This document shows positions 1 through 6,176 of a stretch of DNA of 7,947 nucleotides, piece after piece. Made by a program: the position numbers and the translations under genes. The notes beneath the pieces are model-generated. The model worked only from the letters and a program-made list of their open reading frames with translations. It had not been told where the DNA came from and searched no databases. The stretch's first letter is position 1; each line of letters begins with the position of its first letter. The stretch is from Candidatus Aminicenantota bacterium (lineage in GTDB: Bacteria > Acidobacteriota > Aminicenantia > Aminicenantales > Aminicenantaceae): assembly GCA_030614645.1 (NCBI GenBank), contig JAUWTR010000055.1, forward strand, positions 1-7,947. The letters run 5' to 3'.

Positions 1-372
1 AAACTTGAGTCCCTCTTTTCTCATTGCATCAGCCAGAATCTTTATGCGCCCATGATAAGGATAAGCTCCTCTATCAAATACAATAGTCTTAATTTTTTTC
101 TTTTTTATCCTTTGAGCCGCCAATTTGCCTAGAGCTTCTGAAGCTTTCTTATTCTTGGTAGCTTTATTCTTTTCTTTAAAATCTTTTTCTAGGGTTGAAG
201 CTGATGCCAGGACCGTCCCTGAAGTATCGTCAATTACCTGAATATAGAGATATCGATTGCTCCGATTCACAATGACTCTCGGTTTATCTGAAGTACCGCT
301 TATCTTTTTGCGAATTCTCCTCCGAATCCTTGCTCTAGCCTTTTTCTTTAATTCTACATTCGTTTTATACAC
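1..372 (-). CDS. rplR: 50S ribosomal protein L18 (complete except for its stop codon)
   Basis: L18 binds 5S rRNA together with L5 in the central protuberance. I translated this frame directly. It opens at GTG (370–372), inside the end of rplF (8-bp overlap), and an in-frame TGA two codons upstream rules out a longer form. The 124 codons read MYKTNVELKKKARARIRRRI, then SGTSDKPRVIVNRSNRYLY, IQVIDDTSGTVLASASTL, and end VFDRGAYPYHGRIKILADA followed by MRKEGLKF. The SGT-(D/E)KPR-V motif, the QVIDD–LASAST block and the FDRG-Y-YHGR motif are L18 signatures. L18 usually ends G(L)(E/K)F, so the window edge falls at the last sense codon. A GGTGGTG stretch about 5 nt upstream may act as a weak SD. rpsE would be expected next. 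Confidence 0.95.
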   Translation of the reverse strand, partial: MYKTNVELKKKARARIRRRIRKKISGTSDKPRVIVNRSNRYLYIQVIDDTSGTVLASASTLEKDFKEKNKATKNKKASEALGKLAAQRIKKKKIKTIVFDRGAYPYHGRIKILADAMRKEGLKF

Positions 373-910
373 CGGTCACCACCGCCCTTCGTTCTTTTTT
401 AATCAGCTGTTCTCCAACATAACGGATGCCTTTAAGTTTATAAACATCAGGCTTACGGAAGCTTCGGATTTTATGTGCCTCCTGCCCGACTCTTTGTTTA
501 CTTATACCTTTTACTGTTATCAAAGTCTGTTTTTCCATTTCAATTTCTATATCATCCGGAATATCATAAACAACGGGTTTTGAGAAGCCAAGATTCAATT
601 CCAGTTTTCCTTTTTTTAGGTTAGCTATATACCCTACACCAACAATTTCAAGTTGATTAACAAATCCCGCAAACACTCCCTGCACAGCATTTGCTGCCAA
701 TGCTCTGGCTAATCCATGTGTAGCAGGAAGATTACCAGCATCACTTTTCCTTTTTATAATCAGATGATTATCTTTCAATTCAGCTGTTATATCCGGAAAT
801 AAAGGGGAAAACAATTTCCCCTTAGGCCCTTTCATCTCTATTTTTTCCATAAGTATATTAACCTTAACTCCCTCAGGAATTATAACTGGTTTTTTTCCTA
901 CTCTTGACAT
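365..910 (-). CDS. rplF: 50S ribosomal protein L6
   Basis: L6 binds 23S rRNA domain VI near the sarcin–ricin loop and factor-binding site. The 181-residue product is two repeated α/β domains. It begins MSRVGKKPVIIPEGVKVNI and includes ATHGLARALAANAVQGVFAG, LEIVGVGYIANLKKGKLELN and LGFSKPVVYDIPDDIEIE. The C-terminal RNA-binding signature is GISKQRVGQEAHKIRSFRKP, then DVYKLKGIRYVGEQL. Length is typical (about 176–184). The ATG has an AGGAGAGGA SD. The gene ends VVTGV-TAA and overlaps the rplR GTG start by 8 bp. Nothing is unusual for the family. Confidence 0.98.
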   Translation of the reverse strand: MSRVGKKPVIIPEGVKVNILMEKIEMKGPKGKLFSPLFPDITAELKDNHLIIKRKSDAGNLPATHGLARALAANAVQGVFAGFVNQLEIVGVGYIANLKKGKLELNLGFSKPVVYDIPDDIEIEMEKQTLITVKGISKQRVGQEAHKIRSFRKPDVYKLKGIRYVGEQLIKKERRAVVTGV

Positions 911-919
911 GGCTCGATT

Positions 920-928
920 TCCTCTCCT
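920..928 (-). promoter_or_regulatory. Shine-Dalgarno site for rplF
   Basis: AGGAGAGGA on the minus strand lies 9 nt before the rplF ATG. It falls between the TAA that would end full-length S8 (936–938) and rplF. This spacing fits a normal intergenic junction if S8 is read through the TGA. Confidence 0.75.
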
Positions 929-935
929 ATTAAAT

Positions 936-971
936 TTACCAGACCTTGCAGAGAACCTCGCCTCCGGTTCA
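936..971 (-). other. In-frame TGA plus conserved S8 C-terminal tail (possible readthrough or nonsense mutation)
   Basis: On the minus strand, TGA (971–969) is followed in the same frame by ten codons for TGGEVLCKVW and then TAA (938–936). The GGEVLC-VW block is the S8 C-terminal signature and aligns without a gap after the STSKG motif, so no frameshift is involved. The remaining gap to rplF is then 25 bp, containing only its SD, which matches the compact spacing of neighbours. The tail shows no decay. That suggests it is still translated, or that the TGA is very recent or a base-call error. Gly GGA, Arg CGA or AGA, and Trp TGG are all one base from TGA. Confidence 0.85.
938..968 (-). other. 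Potential mRNA hairpin directly after the rpsH TGA
   Basis: The transcript can fold as follows. An outer 6-bp stem pairs ACCGGA (968–963) with UCUGGU (943–938), with one G·U. After an asymmetric internal loop (G / AAGG), GC (961–960) pairs with GC (949–948). A bulged U (950) follows, then GAG (959–957) pairs with CUC (953–951) around a GUU loop. The position right after UGA, the bulged U and the G/U-containing apical loop recall bacterial SECIS elements. However, the known E. coli bulge is on the other side, and the sequence is constrained by the conserved S8 codons. The pairing was read by eye; no energy was calculated. Confidence 0.3.
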
Positions 972-1334
972 GAGCTCTTCGCATTTTTTTCCTGTAGCGA
1001 TTCCTTTTGAAGTCGAAATAATCACTATCCCCAAACCATCCAACACCTTTGGAATTGAGTCGCTCTTACAATAAATACGGCAGCCGGGTTTGCTTATTCT
1101 TTGGATCCCGGATATAGCATTTTTTTTATCTTCCGTATACTTAAGAGAAACATTTAACACCCTCTGCTGGTTATCACCTATAACTTTAAAATTTCTAATA
1201 TAGCCTTCATCTTTAATTGTTTTTGCAATCTCGACTTTCAAATTCGAAGACGGCATACTTACTTCTTTTTTCTTGGCAGTAATAGCATTTCTTATTCTTG
1301 TAAGCATATCAGCAATAGGGTCTGTTAAGGTCAT
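969..1334 (-). CDS. rpsH: 30S ribosomal protein S8, interrupted by in-frame TGA before its C-terminus
   Basis: S8 binds 16S rRNA helix 21 early in 30S assembly and in E. coli also represses the spc operon. The product begins [20 protein letters not shown] and contains the S8 core [16 protein letters not shown] followed by [18 protein letters not shown], with the RNA-contacting STSKG at residues 107–111. The frame then reaches TGA at codon 122, giving only 121 residues. The family is normally about 130–132 and ends GGE(V/I)-x-YVW. The missing end is intact just past the TGA: TGGEVLCKVW then TAA at 936–938, for 132 residues in all. TGA thus replaces one variable residue (Gly, Asn, Lys or Arg in homologues I recall). 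The ATG has a GAGAGGA SD. Whether cells make a truncated or full S8 cannot be decided from sequence alone. Confidence 0.95.
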   Translation of the reverse strand: MTLTDPIADMLTRIRNAITAKKKEVSMPSSNLKVEIAKTIKDEGYIRNFKVIGDNQQRVLNVSLKYTEDKKNAISGIQRISKPGCRIYCKSDSIPKVLDGLGIVIISTSKGIATGKKCEEL

Positions 1335-1357
1335 ATTCTTATCCTCTCTCTTTTAAT

Positions 1358-1543
1358 TTACCAGGATGATTTTGTGATTCCGGGAATCTCGCCTTTAAGG
1401 GCAAGTTCACGAAAACAAAGCCGGCACATATCGAATTTTCGCATATATCCTTTGGCACGTCCACATTTCCTGCACCGATTGCTGTGCCTGTCTTTATACT
1501 TAGGCGTTTTTAAATATTTTGCTATAGATGATTTTTTAGCCAC
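1358..1543 (-). CDS. rpsN: 30S ribosomal protein S14, zinc-binding (type Z)
   Basis: S14 is a late-assembling 30S head protein. This is the short zinc form (also called rpsZ), 61 residues instead of about 100. It begins MAKKSSIAKYLKTPKYKDRH and has the zinc ligands Cys24, Cys27, Cys40 and Cys43 (CRKC…CRLC). The conserved end is RELALKGEIPGITKSSW. The start is GTG at 1541–1543, with a strong AAGGAAGG SD upstream in the 12-bp gap from rplE. Its place between rplE and rpsH is canonical. Zinc-free S14 paralogues are induced under zinc limitation in some bacteria; none is visible here. It ends TAA, 23 bp before rpsH. Confidence 0.98.
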   Translation of the reverse strand: MAKKSSIAKYLKTPKYKDRHSNRCRKCGRAKGYMRKFDMCRLCFRELALKGEIPGITKSSW

Positions 1544-1555
1544 TTTATCCTTCCT

Positions 1556-2098
1556 TTACTCCTCTATAAACGGCATCCCCAGTTTTCTTAATAAGAAGAA
1601 TGCGTCTTTATCATTTCTCGCAGAGGTTACTATTGTTATATTCATCCCTTGTGTTCTATTCACTTTTGTATAGTCGATTTCCGGAAAAACCAACTGGTCT
1701 TTAATACCGATCGTATAATTTCCATTCCCGTCAAAAGCTCGGGGAGAAAGCCCTCTAAAATCCCTAACTCGCGGAAGGACAATATTGACGAGCCGGTCAT
1801 AGAATTCATACATTCTTGTCCCACGTAAAGTCGTGTAACAAGCAATCGGTTGGCCTTTCCGCAGTTTGAAAGATGAAATTGATTTTTTGGCACGACCAAT
1901 TCCCGGGAATTGTCCTGTAATCAAACTTATTTCATTTTTTGCAGACTCTAGGACTTTGATGTTTTGAATAGCTTCACCCACTCCAATATTAACCACAATC
2001 TTCTCCAGAGAAGGAACAGCCATTTTGTTTTTAATCGACATCTCTTTTTTTAATTCAAGAATGATTTTCTTTTTATAATTTTCCTTTAGACGACTCAT
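1556..2098 (-). CDS. rplE: 50S ribosomal protein L5
   Basis: L5 binds 5S rRNA and forms the central protuberance, contacting the P-site tRNA and S13. The start is the ATG at 2096–2098, giving 180 residues beginning [20 protein letters not shown]. An upstream in-frame ATG (2167) would add 23 unrelated residues encoded inside rplX and is rejected. AAGGA lies upstream as SD, in the 16-bp gap after rplX. Motifs are [91 protein letters not shown] and [12 protein letters not shown]. No S8-type regulatory RNA structure was recognised around the start. It ends TAA, 12 bp before rpsN. Confidence 0.98.
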   Translation of the reverse strand: MSRLKENYKKKIILELKKEMSIKNKMAVPSLEKIVVNIGVGEAIQNIKVLESAKNEISLITGQFPGIGRAKKSISSFKLRKGQPIACYTTLRGTRMYEFYDRLVNIVLPRVRDFRGLSPRAFDGNGNYTIGIKDQLVFPEIDYTKVNRTQGMNITIVTSARNDKDAFFLLRKLGMPFIEE

Positions 2099-2114
2099 TC
2101 CATATTCCTTACGA

Positions 2115-2441
2115 TTATTTTTCGATAGTAATATCACATTTCTTACAGACTCGAACCCTGGAACCATCCTCCAATTCCATATTTTTCACTCTGACTCCTT
2201 GAGCACATTCAGAACAATAGAGCATTACATTTGAAACATGAAGAGGACTTTCTTTCTCCATAATGCCGCCCTGTACGTTTTTGCTCTGATCACGTCGGAT
2301 GAATTCCTTAATAAAATTTATTTTTTCTATAATGATCTTCCTTTTCTCAGGAATAACTTTCAAGACTTTTCCAGTCTTTCCTTTATCTTTTCCACTGATA
2401 ACAATAACAGTGTCATTTTTTCTAACTAACATCTTATTCAT
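2115..2441 (-). CDS. rplX: 50S ribosomal protein L24 with a C-terminal CxxC/CxxC tail
   Basis: L24 is an assembly-initiating 50S protein with a KOW domain. The start is the ATG at 2439–2441, which has a perfect GGAGG SD (2449–2453) 7 nt upstream and forms a TGATG junction with rplN. A GTG one codon earlier is only 4 nt from the SD and less likely. The 108-residue product has the KOW segment [20 protein letters not shown] (residues 4–23) and [10 protein letters not shown] (65–74). The tail has CSEC (76–79) and CKKC (99–102), a zinc-ribbon-like pair known from L24 of some bacterial lineages but absent in E. coli. Zinc binding is inferred from the cysteine spacing. It is followed by rplE after 16 bp. 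Confidence 0.97.
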   Translation of the reverse strand: MNKMLVRKNDTVIVISGKDKGKTGKVLKVIPEKRKIIIEKINFIKEFIRRDQSKNVQGGIMEKESPLHVSNVMLYCSECAQGVRVKNMELEDGSRVRVCKKCDITIEK

Positions 2442-2809
2442 CACAGAACCTCCGGAGCTAGAGAGACTATCTTCATAAATTTTCTTTCCCTTAGCTCTCG
2501 TCCAACTGGCCCGAATACCCGAGTTCCTACCGGTTCTTTCTGATTGTCTATTATTACAGCCGCATTATCATCAAAACGGATAAAGGATCCATCCCTACGC
2601 CGGATCTCTTTTTTAGCCCGAATAATAACAGCTTTAACTACACTTCCCTTAGAAATCTTACTTTCCGGTTCAGCCTCTTTGACCGAAGCGGAGATAATAT
2701 CTCCAATCGTTGCAGTTTTCCCCACTCCACCTCCTAAAGGGGTTATACATAGGATCTTCCGGGCACCAGAGTTATCAGCAACCTTTAATATCGTTTCTGA
2801 TTGAATCAT
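2441..2809 (-). CDS. rplN: 50S ribosomal protein L14
   Basis: L14 is a 50S interface protein contacting 16S rRNA and the target of the silencing factor RsfS. The 122-residue product is complete and highly conserved: [61 protein letters not shown] and [20 protein letters not shown], ending PEVL. The terminal LAPEVL is the standard L14 end, so its TGA stop is genuine; it is directly followed by another TGA in frame. The ATG is 1 bp after the rpsQ stop with an AAGGAAG SD. The TGA shares one base with the rplX ATG (TGATG). This gene conventionally opens the spc section, but no promoter or terminator is visible at the junction. Confidence 0.98.
   Translation of the reverse strand: MIQSETILKVADNSGARKILCITPLGGGVGKTATIGDIISASVKEAEPESKISKGSVVKAVIIRAKKEIRRRDGSFIRFDDNAAVIIDNQKEPVGTRVFGPVGRELRERKFMKIVSLAPEVL
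2449..2453 (-). promoter_or_regulatory. Shine-Dalgarno site for rplX
   Basis: A perfect GGAGG lies within the last rplN codons, exactly 7 nt before the ATG at 2439–2441. It decides between that ATG and the GTG one codon upstream, which would be only 4 nt away. It also ties rplX initiation to ribosomes finishing rplN. Confidence 0.8.
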
Positions 2810-2810
2810 T

Positions 2811-3101
2811 CTAACTTCCTTTGATATCCTTTTTATTCTCAGTAGGAGACAAGCCGACTATTTCCTGAACCCGCCATCTTTTTTGCTTACTAATTGGCCT
2901 TGATGCAATAATTCTCACTTTATCACCAAGTTTGCATTTCTCATATTCATCATGTGCAAGGAATATCTTTTTTTTTTTGACTATTTTTTTATAGAGAGGA
3001 TGCCTAACTCGACGCTCGACCAAAACTGAAACCGTTTTTTTCATCTTTTTGCCAGTTATAATACCGACCTTTGTTGTTTTTCCACCTAAATTATTGCTCA
3101 T
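2811..3101 (-). CDS. rpsQ: 30S ribosomal protein S17
   Basis: S17 is an OB-fold protein that binds 16S rRNA early in 30S assembly. I place the start at the ATG at 3099–3101, giving 96 residues ([20 protein letters not shown]…). Earlier ATGs at 3113 and 3137 would extend the overlap with rpmC and add a non-family leader. The chosen start has a GGGA-rich SD just upstream and overlaps rpmC by 11 bp. Family motifs are [36 protein letters not shown] and [20 protein letters not shown], followed by WRVQEIV. An A11 tract (2968–2978) encodes the Lys run at residues 42–45. The stop is TAG, 1 bp before rplN. Confidence 0.96.
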   Translation of the reverse strand: MSNNLGGKTTKVGIITGKKMKKTVSVLVERRVRHPLYKKIVKKKKIFLAHDEYEKCKLGDKVRIIASRPISKQKRWRVQEIVGLSPTENKKDIKGS

Positions 3102-3300
3102 TCTTAATCCCATCCCTATTTTTTTCTCTGAGAACAACCTTAATTCTGGCTATATCTTTCTTAATATGTTTAAGTTTCATAGTATTTTCAAGCTGCCCCA
3201 GCGAATGCTGAAATTTTAACTTAAAAAGCTTATCTTTTAATTCTGATTCTTTATTTTCAAGTTCCTCCTGAGCTAATTCTCTAATCTCTGATGCTTTCAT
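3091..3300 (-). CDS. rpmC: 50S ribosomal protein L29
   Basis: L29 is a small helical protein near the exit tunnel, next to L23. The 69-residue product is two α-helices with the family pattern: [20 protein letters not shown], then [20 protein letters not shown] and [17 protein letters not shown]. The LFKLKFQ…GQLENT block is the L29 signature. The ATG overlaps the rplP TGA and has an AGGG SD about 7 nt upstream. The TAA stop (3091–3093) lies inside the start of rpsQ, an 11-bp overlap. Length is at the normal upper end for the family (about 60–70 aa). Confidence 0.96.
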   Translation of the reverse strand: MKASEIRELAQEELENKESELKDKLFKLKFQHSLGQLENTMKLKHIKKDIARIKVVLREKNRDGIKNEQ

Positions 3301-3719
3301 CGCATTTCCCTATTATCCCGGGATATAAATCTAGTCCTGATAGGAAGCTTGTTGGAAGCACGCCTCATTGCTTCTGTCGCCTCGCTTTTTTCAATCCCTT
3401 CCAATTCATATAGAATCCTGCCAGGTTTTACTACTTCCACCCAAAACTCTGGGTCACCTTTTCCCTTTCCCATTCTTACTTCAGTAGGCTTTTTTGTAAT
3501 TGGTTTCCATGGAAAAACTCGAATCCAAAGTTTACCCTGCCTTTTTAGACGCCTACCTATTGCAACACGGCCTGATTCTATCTGACGGGCAGTCAACCAG
3601 CAAGGCTCAAGAGCCTGGAGTCCATATTCTCCAAAAACGAGAGTTCCCCCGCGAATGGCCTTTCCTTTCATCCTGCCCCGCTGCTGTTTGCGGTACTTTA
3701 CCTTTGTTGGCATGAGCAT
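3297..3719 (-). CDS. rplP: 50S ribosomal protein L16
   Basis: L16 organises the A-site and central protuberance of the 50S subunit. The 140-residue product begins [20 protein letters not shown] and includes [28 protein letters not shown] and [21 protein letters not shown]. The Arg before MGKGKG (residue 82) matches the arginine hydroxylated in E. coli L16; modification here is unknown. The ATG at 3717–3719 has a GGGGAG SD in the rpsC tail. The TGA stop at 3297–3299 overlaps the rpmC start (ATGA). Reading past this TGA would add seven unconserved residues before TAG, so it is most simply a true stop. Confidence 0.98.
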   Translation of the reverse strand: MLMPTKVKYRKQQRGRMKGKAIRGGTLVFGEYGLQALEPCWLTARQIESGRVAIGRRLKRQGKLWIRVFPWKPITKKPTEVRMGKGKGDPEFWVEVVKPGRILYELEGIEKSEATEAMRRASNKLPIRTRFISRDNREMR

Positions 3720-3721
3720 AA

Positions 3722-4390
3722 TTAAATCTCCCCTATCTCAATATTTTGAGAGGTCATTTTCGGCTTGTCCATATCTGAATTGTATACCCAAACTTTAATT
3801 CCAATATTTCCGTATGTGGTAGAAGCTTCCGTAAAACCATAGTCTATGTTGGCCCTCAGTGTCTGTAGAGGAAGCTGCCCTCTAAGATACCATTCTTTCC
3901 GGGCAATTTCCACTCCTCCCAACCTGCCTGAGCACATTACTTTAATTCCTTTAGCACCCATTTTCATAGCCATATTAACAGCGCGTCGCATAGCTCTTCT
4001 ATAAGCAATTCTTTTTTCAAGCTGTATGGCTATTCCCTGAGCGATTAAAATTGCCGTCAATTCGGGTTTATCGATTTCCCGGATATCAATATAGACTTCC
4101 TTCTGGACAAGGTCTTGTAATGATTTCTTCAGGCTTGCAATTTCCTTTCCTCCGCGTCCTATTACAATGCCCGGGCGGGCAGTATACACGATAAGCCTGA
4201 TCTTCGGACCAACTCTCTCGATATTGACTTCTGATATACCAGCATGTTTGTAGCGCTCTTTAACGATACTTTTCATTTTCAGATCTTCATGAATTAACCT
4301 GCTATATTCTTTCCCTGATGCAAACCACCGGGAACTCCACTGCTTATTAAATCCTAATCTAAACCCAACAGGATGTGTTTTTTGGCCCAC
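3722..4390 (-). CDS. rpsC: 30S ribosomal protein S3
   Basis: S3 is a 30S head protein at the mRNA entry channel, where S3, S4 and S5 contribute to helicase activity. The 222-residue product begins [20 protein letters not shown]. It has a type II KH domain with the GRGG loop at residues 78–81 in [13 protein letters not shown]. The C-terminal domain contains [39 protein letters not shown] and [13 protein letters not shown]. The start is GTG at 4388–4390, with a GGGAG SD about 7 nt upstream. An ATG start is not available at the family N-terminus, so GTG is well supported. The gene lies 3 bp after rplV and 2 bp before rplP. Confidence 0.98.
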   Translation of the reverse strand: MGQKTHPVGFRLGFNKQWSSRWFASGKEYSRLIHEDLKMKSIVKERYKHAGISEVNIERVGPKIRLIVYTARPGIVIGRGGKEIASLKKSLQDLVQKEVYIDIREIDKPELTAILIAQGIAIQLEKRIAYRRAMRRAVNMAMKMGAKGIKVMCSGRLGGVEIARKEWYLRGQLPLQTLRANIDYGFTEASTTYGNIGIKVWVYNSDMDKPKMTSQNIEIGEI

Positions 4391-4393
4391 TTT

Positions 4394-4756
4394 CTATCTC
4401 CCTTTTTTTTCCTCTAAATAGATATTAATATGACTGGTCCTTTTTAAAATCGGGGCAGCCCGTCCCATTGGAGCAGCCCTAAATCTCTTCCACTGTGGTC
4501 CTTGGTTTACAAAAATATCCGAAATAAATAAATTATCAACATCGACTTCAGTATTCTTTTGCTGAGCATTAGCTACTGCTGAACGCAAGAGTTTCTCAAT
4601 GATAGCACTGGCTTTTTTTTTCTTGGAAAAATTGAGAATTGTCAAAGCCTCTCCCACATATCTTTCTCTAAGCAAATCAGCTACCAACCTGCTCTTCCGA
4701 GGTGCGATCCTTATATGTTTGGCAACTGCATGAGAAATAATATTCGGATTTTTCAT
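4394..4756 (-). CDS. rplV: 50S ribosomal protein L22
   Basis: L22 contacts all 23S rRNA domains; its long β-hairpin lines the exit tunnel and is a known site of macrolide-resistance mutations. The 120-residue product has the N-terminal AKHIRIAPRKSRLVADLLR. The hairpin lies at about residues 84–106 (QGPQWKRFRAAPMGRAAPI) and is followed by KRTSHINIYLEEKK. No deletion or insertion is apparent in the hairpin. The ATG lies 1 bp after the rpsS stop with a weak GGGTGG-like SD, consistent with coupling to rpsS. A run of nine A residues (4613–4621, minus strand) encodes Lys codons near residues 45–48. The stop is TAG, 3 bp before rpsC. Confidence 0.97.
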   Translation of the reverse strand: MKNPNIISHAVAKHIRIAPRKSRLVADLLRERYVGEALTILNFSKKKKASAIIEKLLRSAVANAQQKNTEVDVDNLFISDIFVNQGPQWKRFRAAPMGRAAPILKRTSHINIYLEEKKGR

Positions 4757-4757
4757 T

Positions 4758-5048
4758 TTACTTTGCCACCCTAATTGTTCTTGCTGTCTTTGTTGAATGT
4801 CCTTTAAATATCCTAGTTGGAGAAAATTCTCCTAATTTATGGCCCACCATGTTTTCTGAGATAAACACCGGAATAAATTTTTTTCCATTATGAACCGCAA
4901 TAGTCAATCCTACCATTTCCGGAATTATCATTGAACGGCGGGACCAGGTTTTAATAACCTTTTTCTTATTCTTTTGCGATTCCAAATCTGAGATTTTTTT
5001 TAAAAGTTTTTCATCAATAAAAGGACCTTTTTTTAGCGACCTGCTCAT
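4758..5048 (-). CDS. rpsS: 30S ribosomal protein S19
   Basis: S19 lies in the 30S head with S13 and contacts 16S rRNA and the 50S A-site finger. The 96-residue product begins [16 protein letters not shown], the diagnostic S19 start. It continues with [39 protein letters not shown] and the closing GHSTKTART. The ATG follows the rplB stop by 2 bp, with a strong AAGGAGT SD at 5057–5063. The gene ends in TAA one base before the rplV ATG. Length and motifs are typical and nothing is unusual. Confidence 0.98.
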   Translation of the reverse strand: MSRSLKKGPFIDEKLLKKISDLESQKNKKKVIKTWSRRSMIIPEMVGLTIAVHNGKKFIPVFISENMVGHKLGEFSPTRIFKGHSTKTARTIRVAK

Positions 5049-5050
5049 AA

Positions 5051-5878
5051 TTATTTACTCCTTCTCCTTACAATGTACTTTTGTGTTCTTTTATTCCTTC
5101 TTGTTCGATATCCCTTTGTCGGTTGCCCAGTTGGGGATACAGGATTCCGGCCGCCTTTGGATTTTCCTTCCCCTCCGCCGTGAGGATGATCAACAGGATT
5201 CATTGCTGATCCCCTTACATGGGGCTTTCTTCCTTTCCAGCGTGTCCGGCCAGCTTTACCCCCAGAAATATTCTTGTTATCAGGATTACTAACTTCACCA
5301 ACAGTCGCTCTACAGTCAAGGTGTATTTTCCTAATCTCGGAAGAAGGCATACGCACCTGAGCATAATCGCCTTCTTTAGCTAAAATCTGGGCGCTTGAGC
5401 CTGCAGATTTGGCTATCTGTCCTCCTTTGCCTTTTCTTAATTCTACATTATGAACTACTATGCCAATTGGGATAAACCTGATCGGCATAGCATTCCCAGG
5501 TAATATATCTACCTGTTTATCCGCAGAGGAGATAGTCTGCCCCACTTTCATTTTCTGGGGAGTGATGATATAACTCCATTCTCCGTCATTGTATTTTATC
5601 AAGGAAATAAAAGCACTGCGGTTGGGGTCATATTCGATTGTATCTACCTTGCCCGGCACATCGATTTTATTCCTTTTAAAATCAATGATCCTGTAGGCTT
5701 TTTTGTGCCCCCCACTACGGTGACGCATGGAAATCCGTCCCTGTGCATTTCTCCCGCCGGTTTTTTTTATCGGCTCTAATAAAGGCTTATACGGTTTATG
5801 GCCTGTTAATTCCTCAAATGTCAATCCGGTTCGATGGCGTAAACTTGATGTGGTTGGATTATATGTTTTTATTCCCAT
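5051..5878 (-). CDS. rplB: 50S ribosomal protein L2
   Basis: L2 is a 50S protein needed for subunit association and peptidyl-transferase activity. From the ATG at 5876–5878 the protein is 275 residues, the usual bacterial length, and begins [12 protein letters not shown] like other L2 proteins. An ATG five codons earlier (5893) would overlap rplW by 14 bp and add an atypical MRRFK leader. I prefer 5878, which has a GAGGCGG SD in the last rplW codons. Motifs include [33 protein letters not shown] and, near residues 227–239, [13 protein letters not shown], which holds the conserved histidine region linked to peptidyl-transferase function. A very basic tail ([18 protein letters not shown]) ends at TAA, 2 bp before rpsS. 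Confidence 0.98.
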   Translation of the reverse strand: MGIKTYNPTTSSLRHRTGLTFEELTGHKPYKPLLEPIKKTGGRNAQGRISMRHRSGGHKKAYRIIDFKRNKIDVPGKVDTIEYDPNRSAFISLIKYNDGEWSYIITPQKMKVGQTISSADKQVDILPGNAMPIRFIPIGIVVHNVELRKGKGGQIAKSAGSSAQILAKEGDYAQVRMPSSEIRKIHLDCRATVGEVSNPDNKNISGGKAGRTRWKGRKPHVRGSAMNPVDHPHGGGEGKSKGGRNPVSPTGQPTKGYRTRRNKRTQKYIVRRRSK

Positions 5879-5879
5879 T

Positions 5880-6176
5880 TTAAACCGCCTCAAAATATTC
5901 GATCATCTTTTCGCCTTCTTTAATTTTTACATAAGCTTTTTTCCAATCTCGCTTCCAGCCTTCATTCCGGCCTACTCTTCTTTTTTTTCCTTTTTTGCTA
6001 ATGGTTCTTACTCTCTCAATTTTAACTTTAAAAAGCAGCTCAGCTGCTTCTTTAATTTCAATTTTATTGGCATGTTTACTTACTTCAAAACAGATTTCTC
6101 TGTTTTTTTCTTTCATTAAGGTACTCTTTTCGGTGATAACAGGACGAAAAATAATTTTATATGGATCTATACTCAC
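5880..6176 (-). CDS. rplW: 50S ribosomal protein L23
   Basis: L23 sits at the exit of the peptide tunnel and is a docking site for trigger factor and SRP in bacteria. The 98-residue product reads [19 protein letters not shown] with the conserved PVITEKS box near residues 12–18, and ends [16 protein letters not shown]. It has a basic central segment ([19 protein letters not shown]) matching the rRNA-binding loop. The start is a GTG at 6174–6176 that overlaps the rplD TGA, with a GGAG SD about 8 nt upstream, so coupled translation is likely. The TAA stop is 1 bp before the preferred rplB start. The length is normal for the family (about 95–100 aa). Confidence 0.97.
   Translation of the reverse strand: MSIDPYKIIFRPVITEKSTLMKEKNREICFEVSKHANKIEIKEAAELLFKVKIERVRTISKKGKKRRVGRNEGWKRDWKKAYVKIKEGEKMIEYFEAV

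Noticed and set aside
257..583. Plus-strand open frame of 108 codons, and other plus-strand frames across the window (for example 5727–6119)
   Set aside because: They lie antisense to well-identified ribosomal protein genes, show no family resemblance and no consistent SD, and reflect the AT-rich, lysine-rich coding strand read backwards.
936..1334. Genome-wide stop reassignment (TGA = Gly or Trp) to explain the TGA in rpsH
   Set aside because: The translated genes use TGG for Trp and contain no other internal TGA across many Gly positions. L14 ends at its universal LAPEVL followed by TGA, and reading past the TGAs of rplD and rplP adds only short unconserved tails.
969..1334. Frameshift in rpsH as the cause of the short S8
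   Set aside because: The conserved tail is in the same frame on both sides of the TGA and the codon count matches the family alignment, so a substitution fits and an indel does not.
1660..1899. Minus-strand alternative frame of 79 codons inside rplE
   Set aside because: It lies wholly within the L5 coding sequence in another frame and has no recognisable motif.
2096..2117. S8-binding regulatory site near the rplE start, as in E. coli
   Set aside because: The rplX–rplE gap is only 16 bp and I could not recognise a helix 21-like structure around it. A covariance-model search would be needed to claim one.
2809..2811. Promoter or terminator separating the S10 and spc sections at rpsQ/rplN
   Set aside because: Only one base separates the two genes and no hairpin with T-run or promoter boxes is apparent, so the sections appear continuous.
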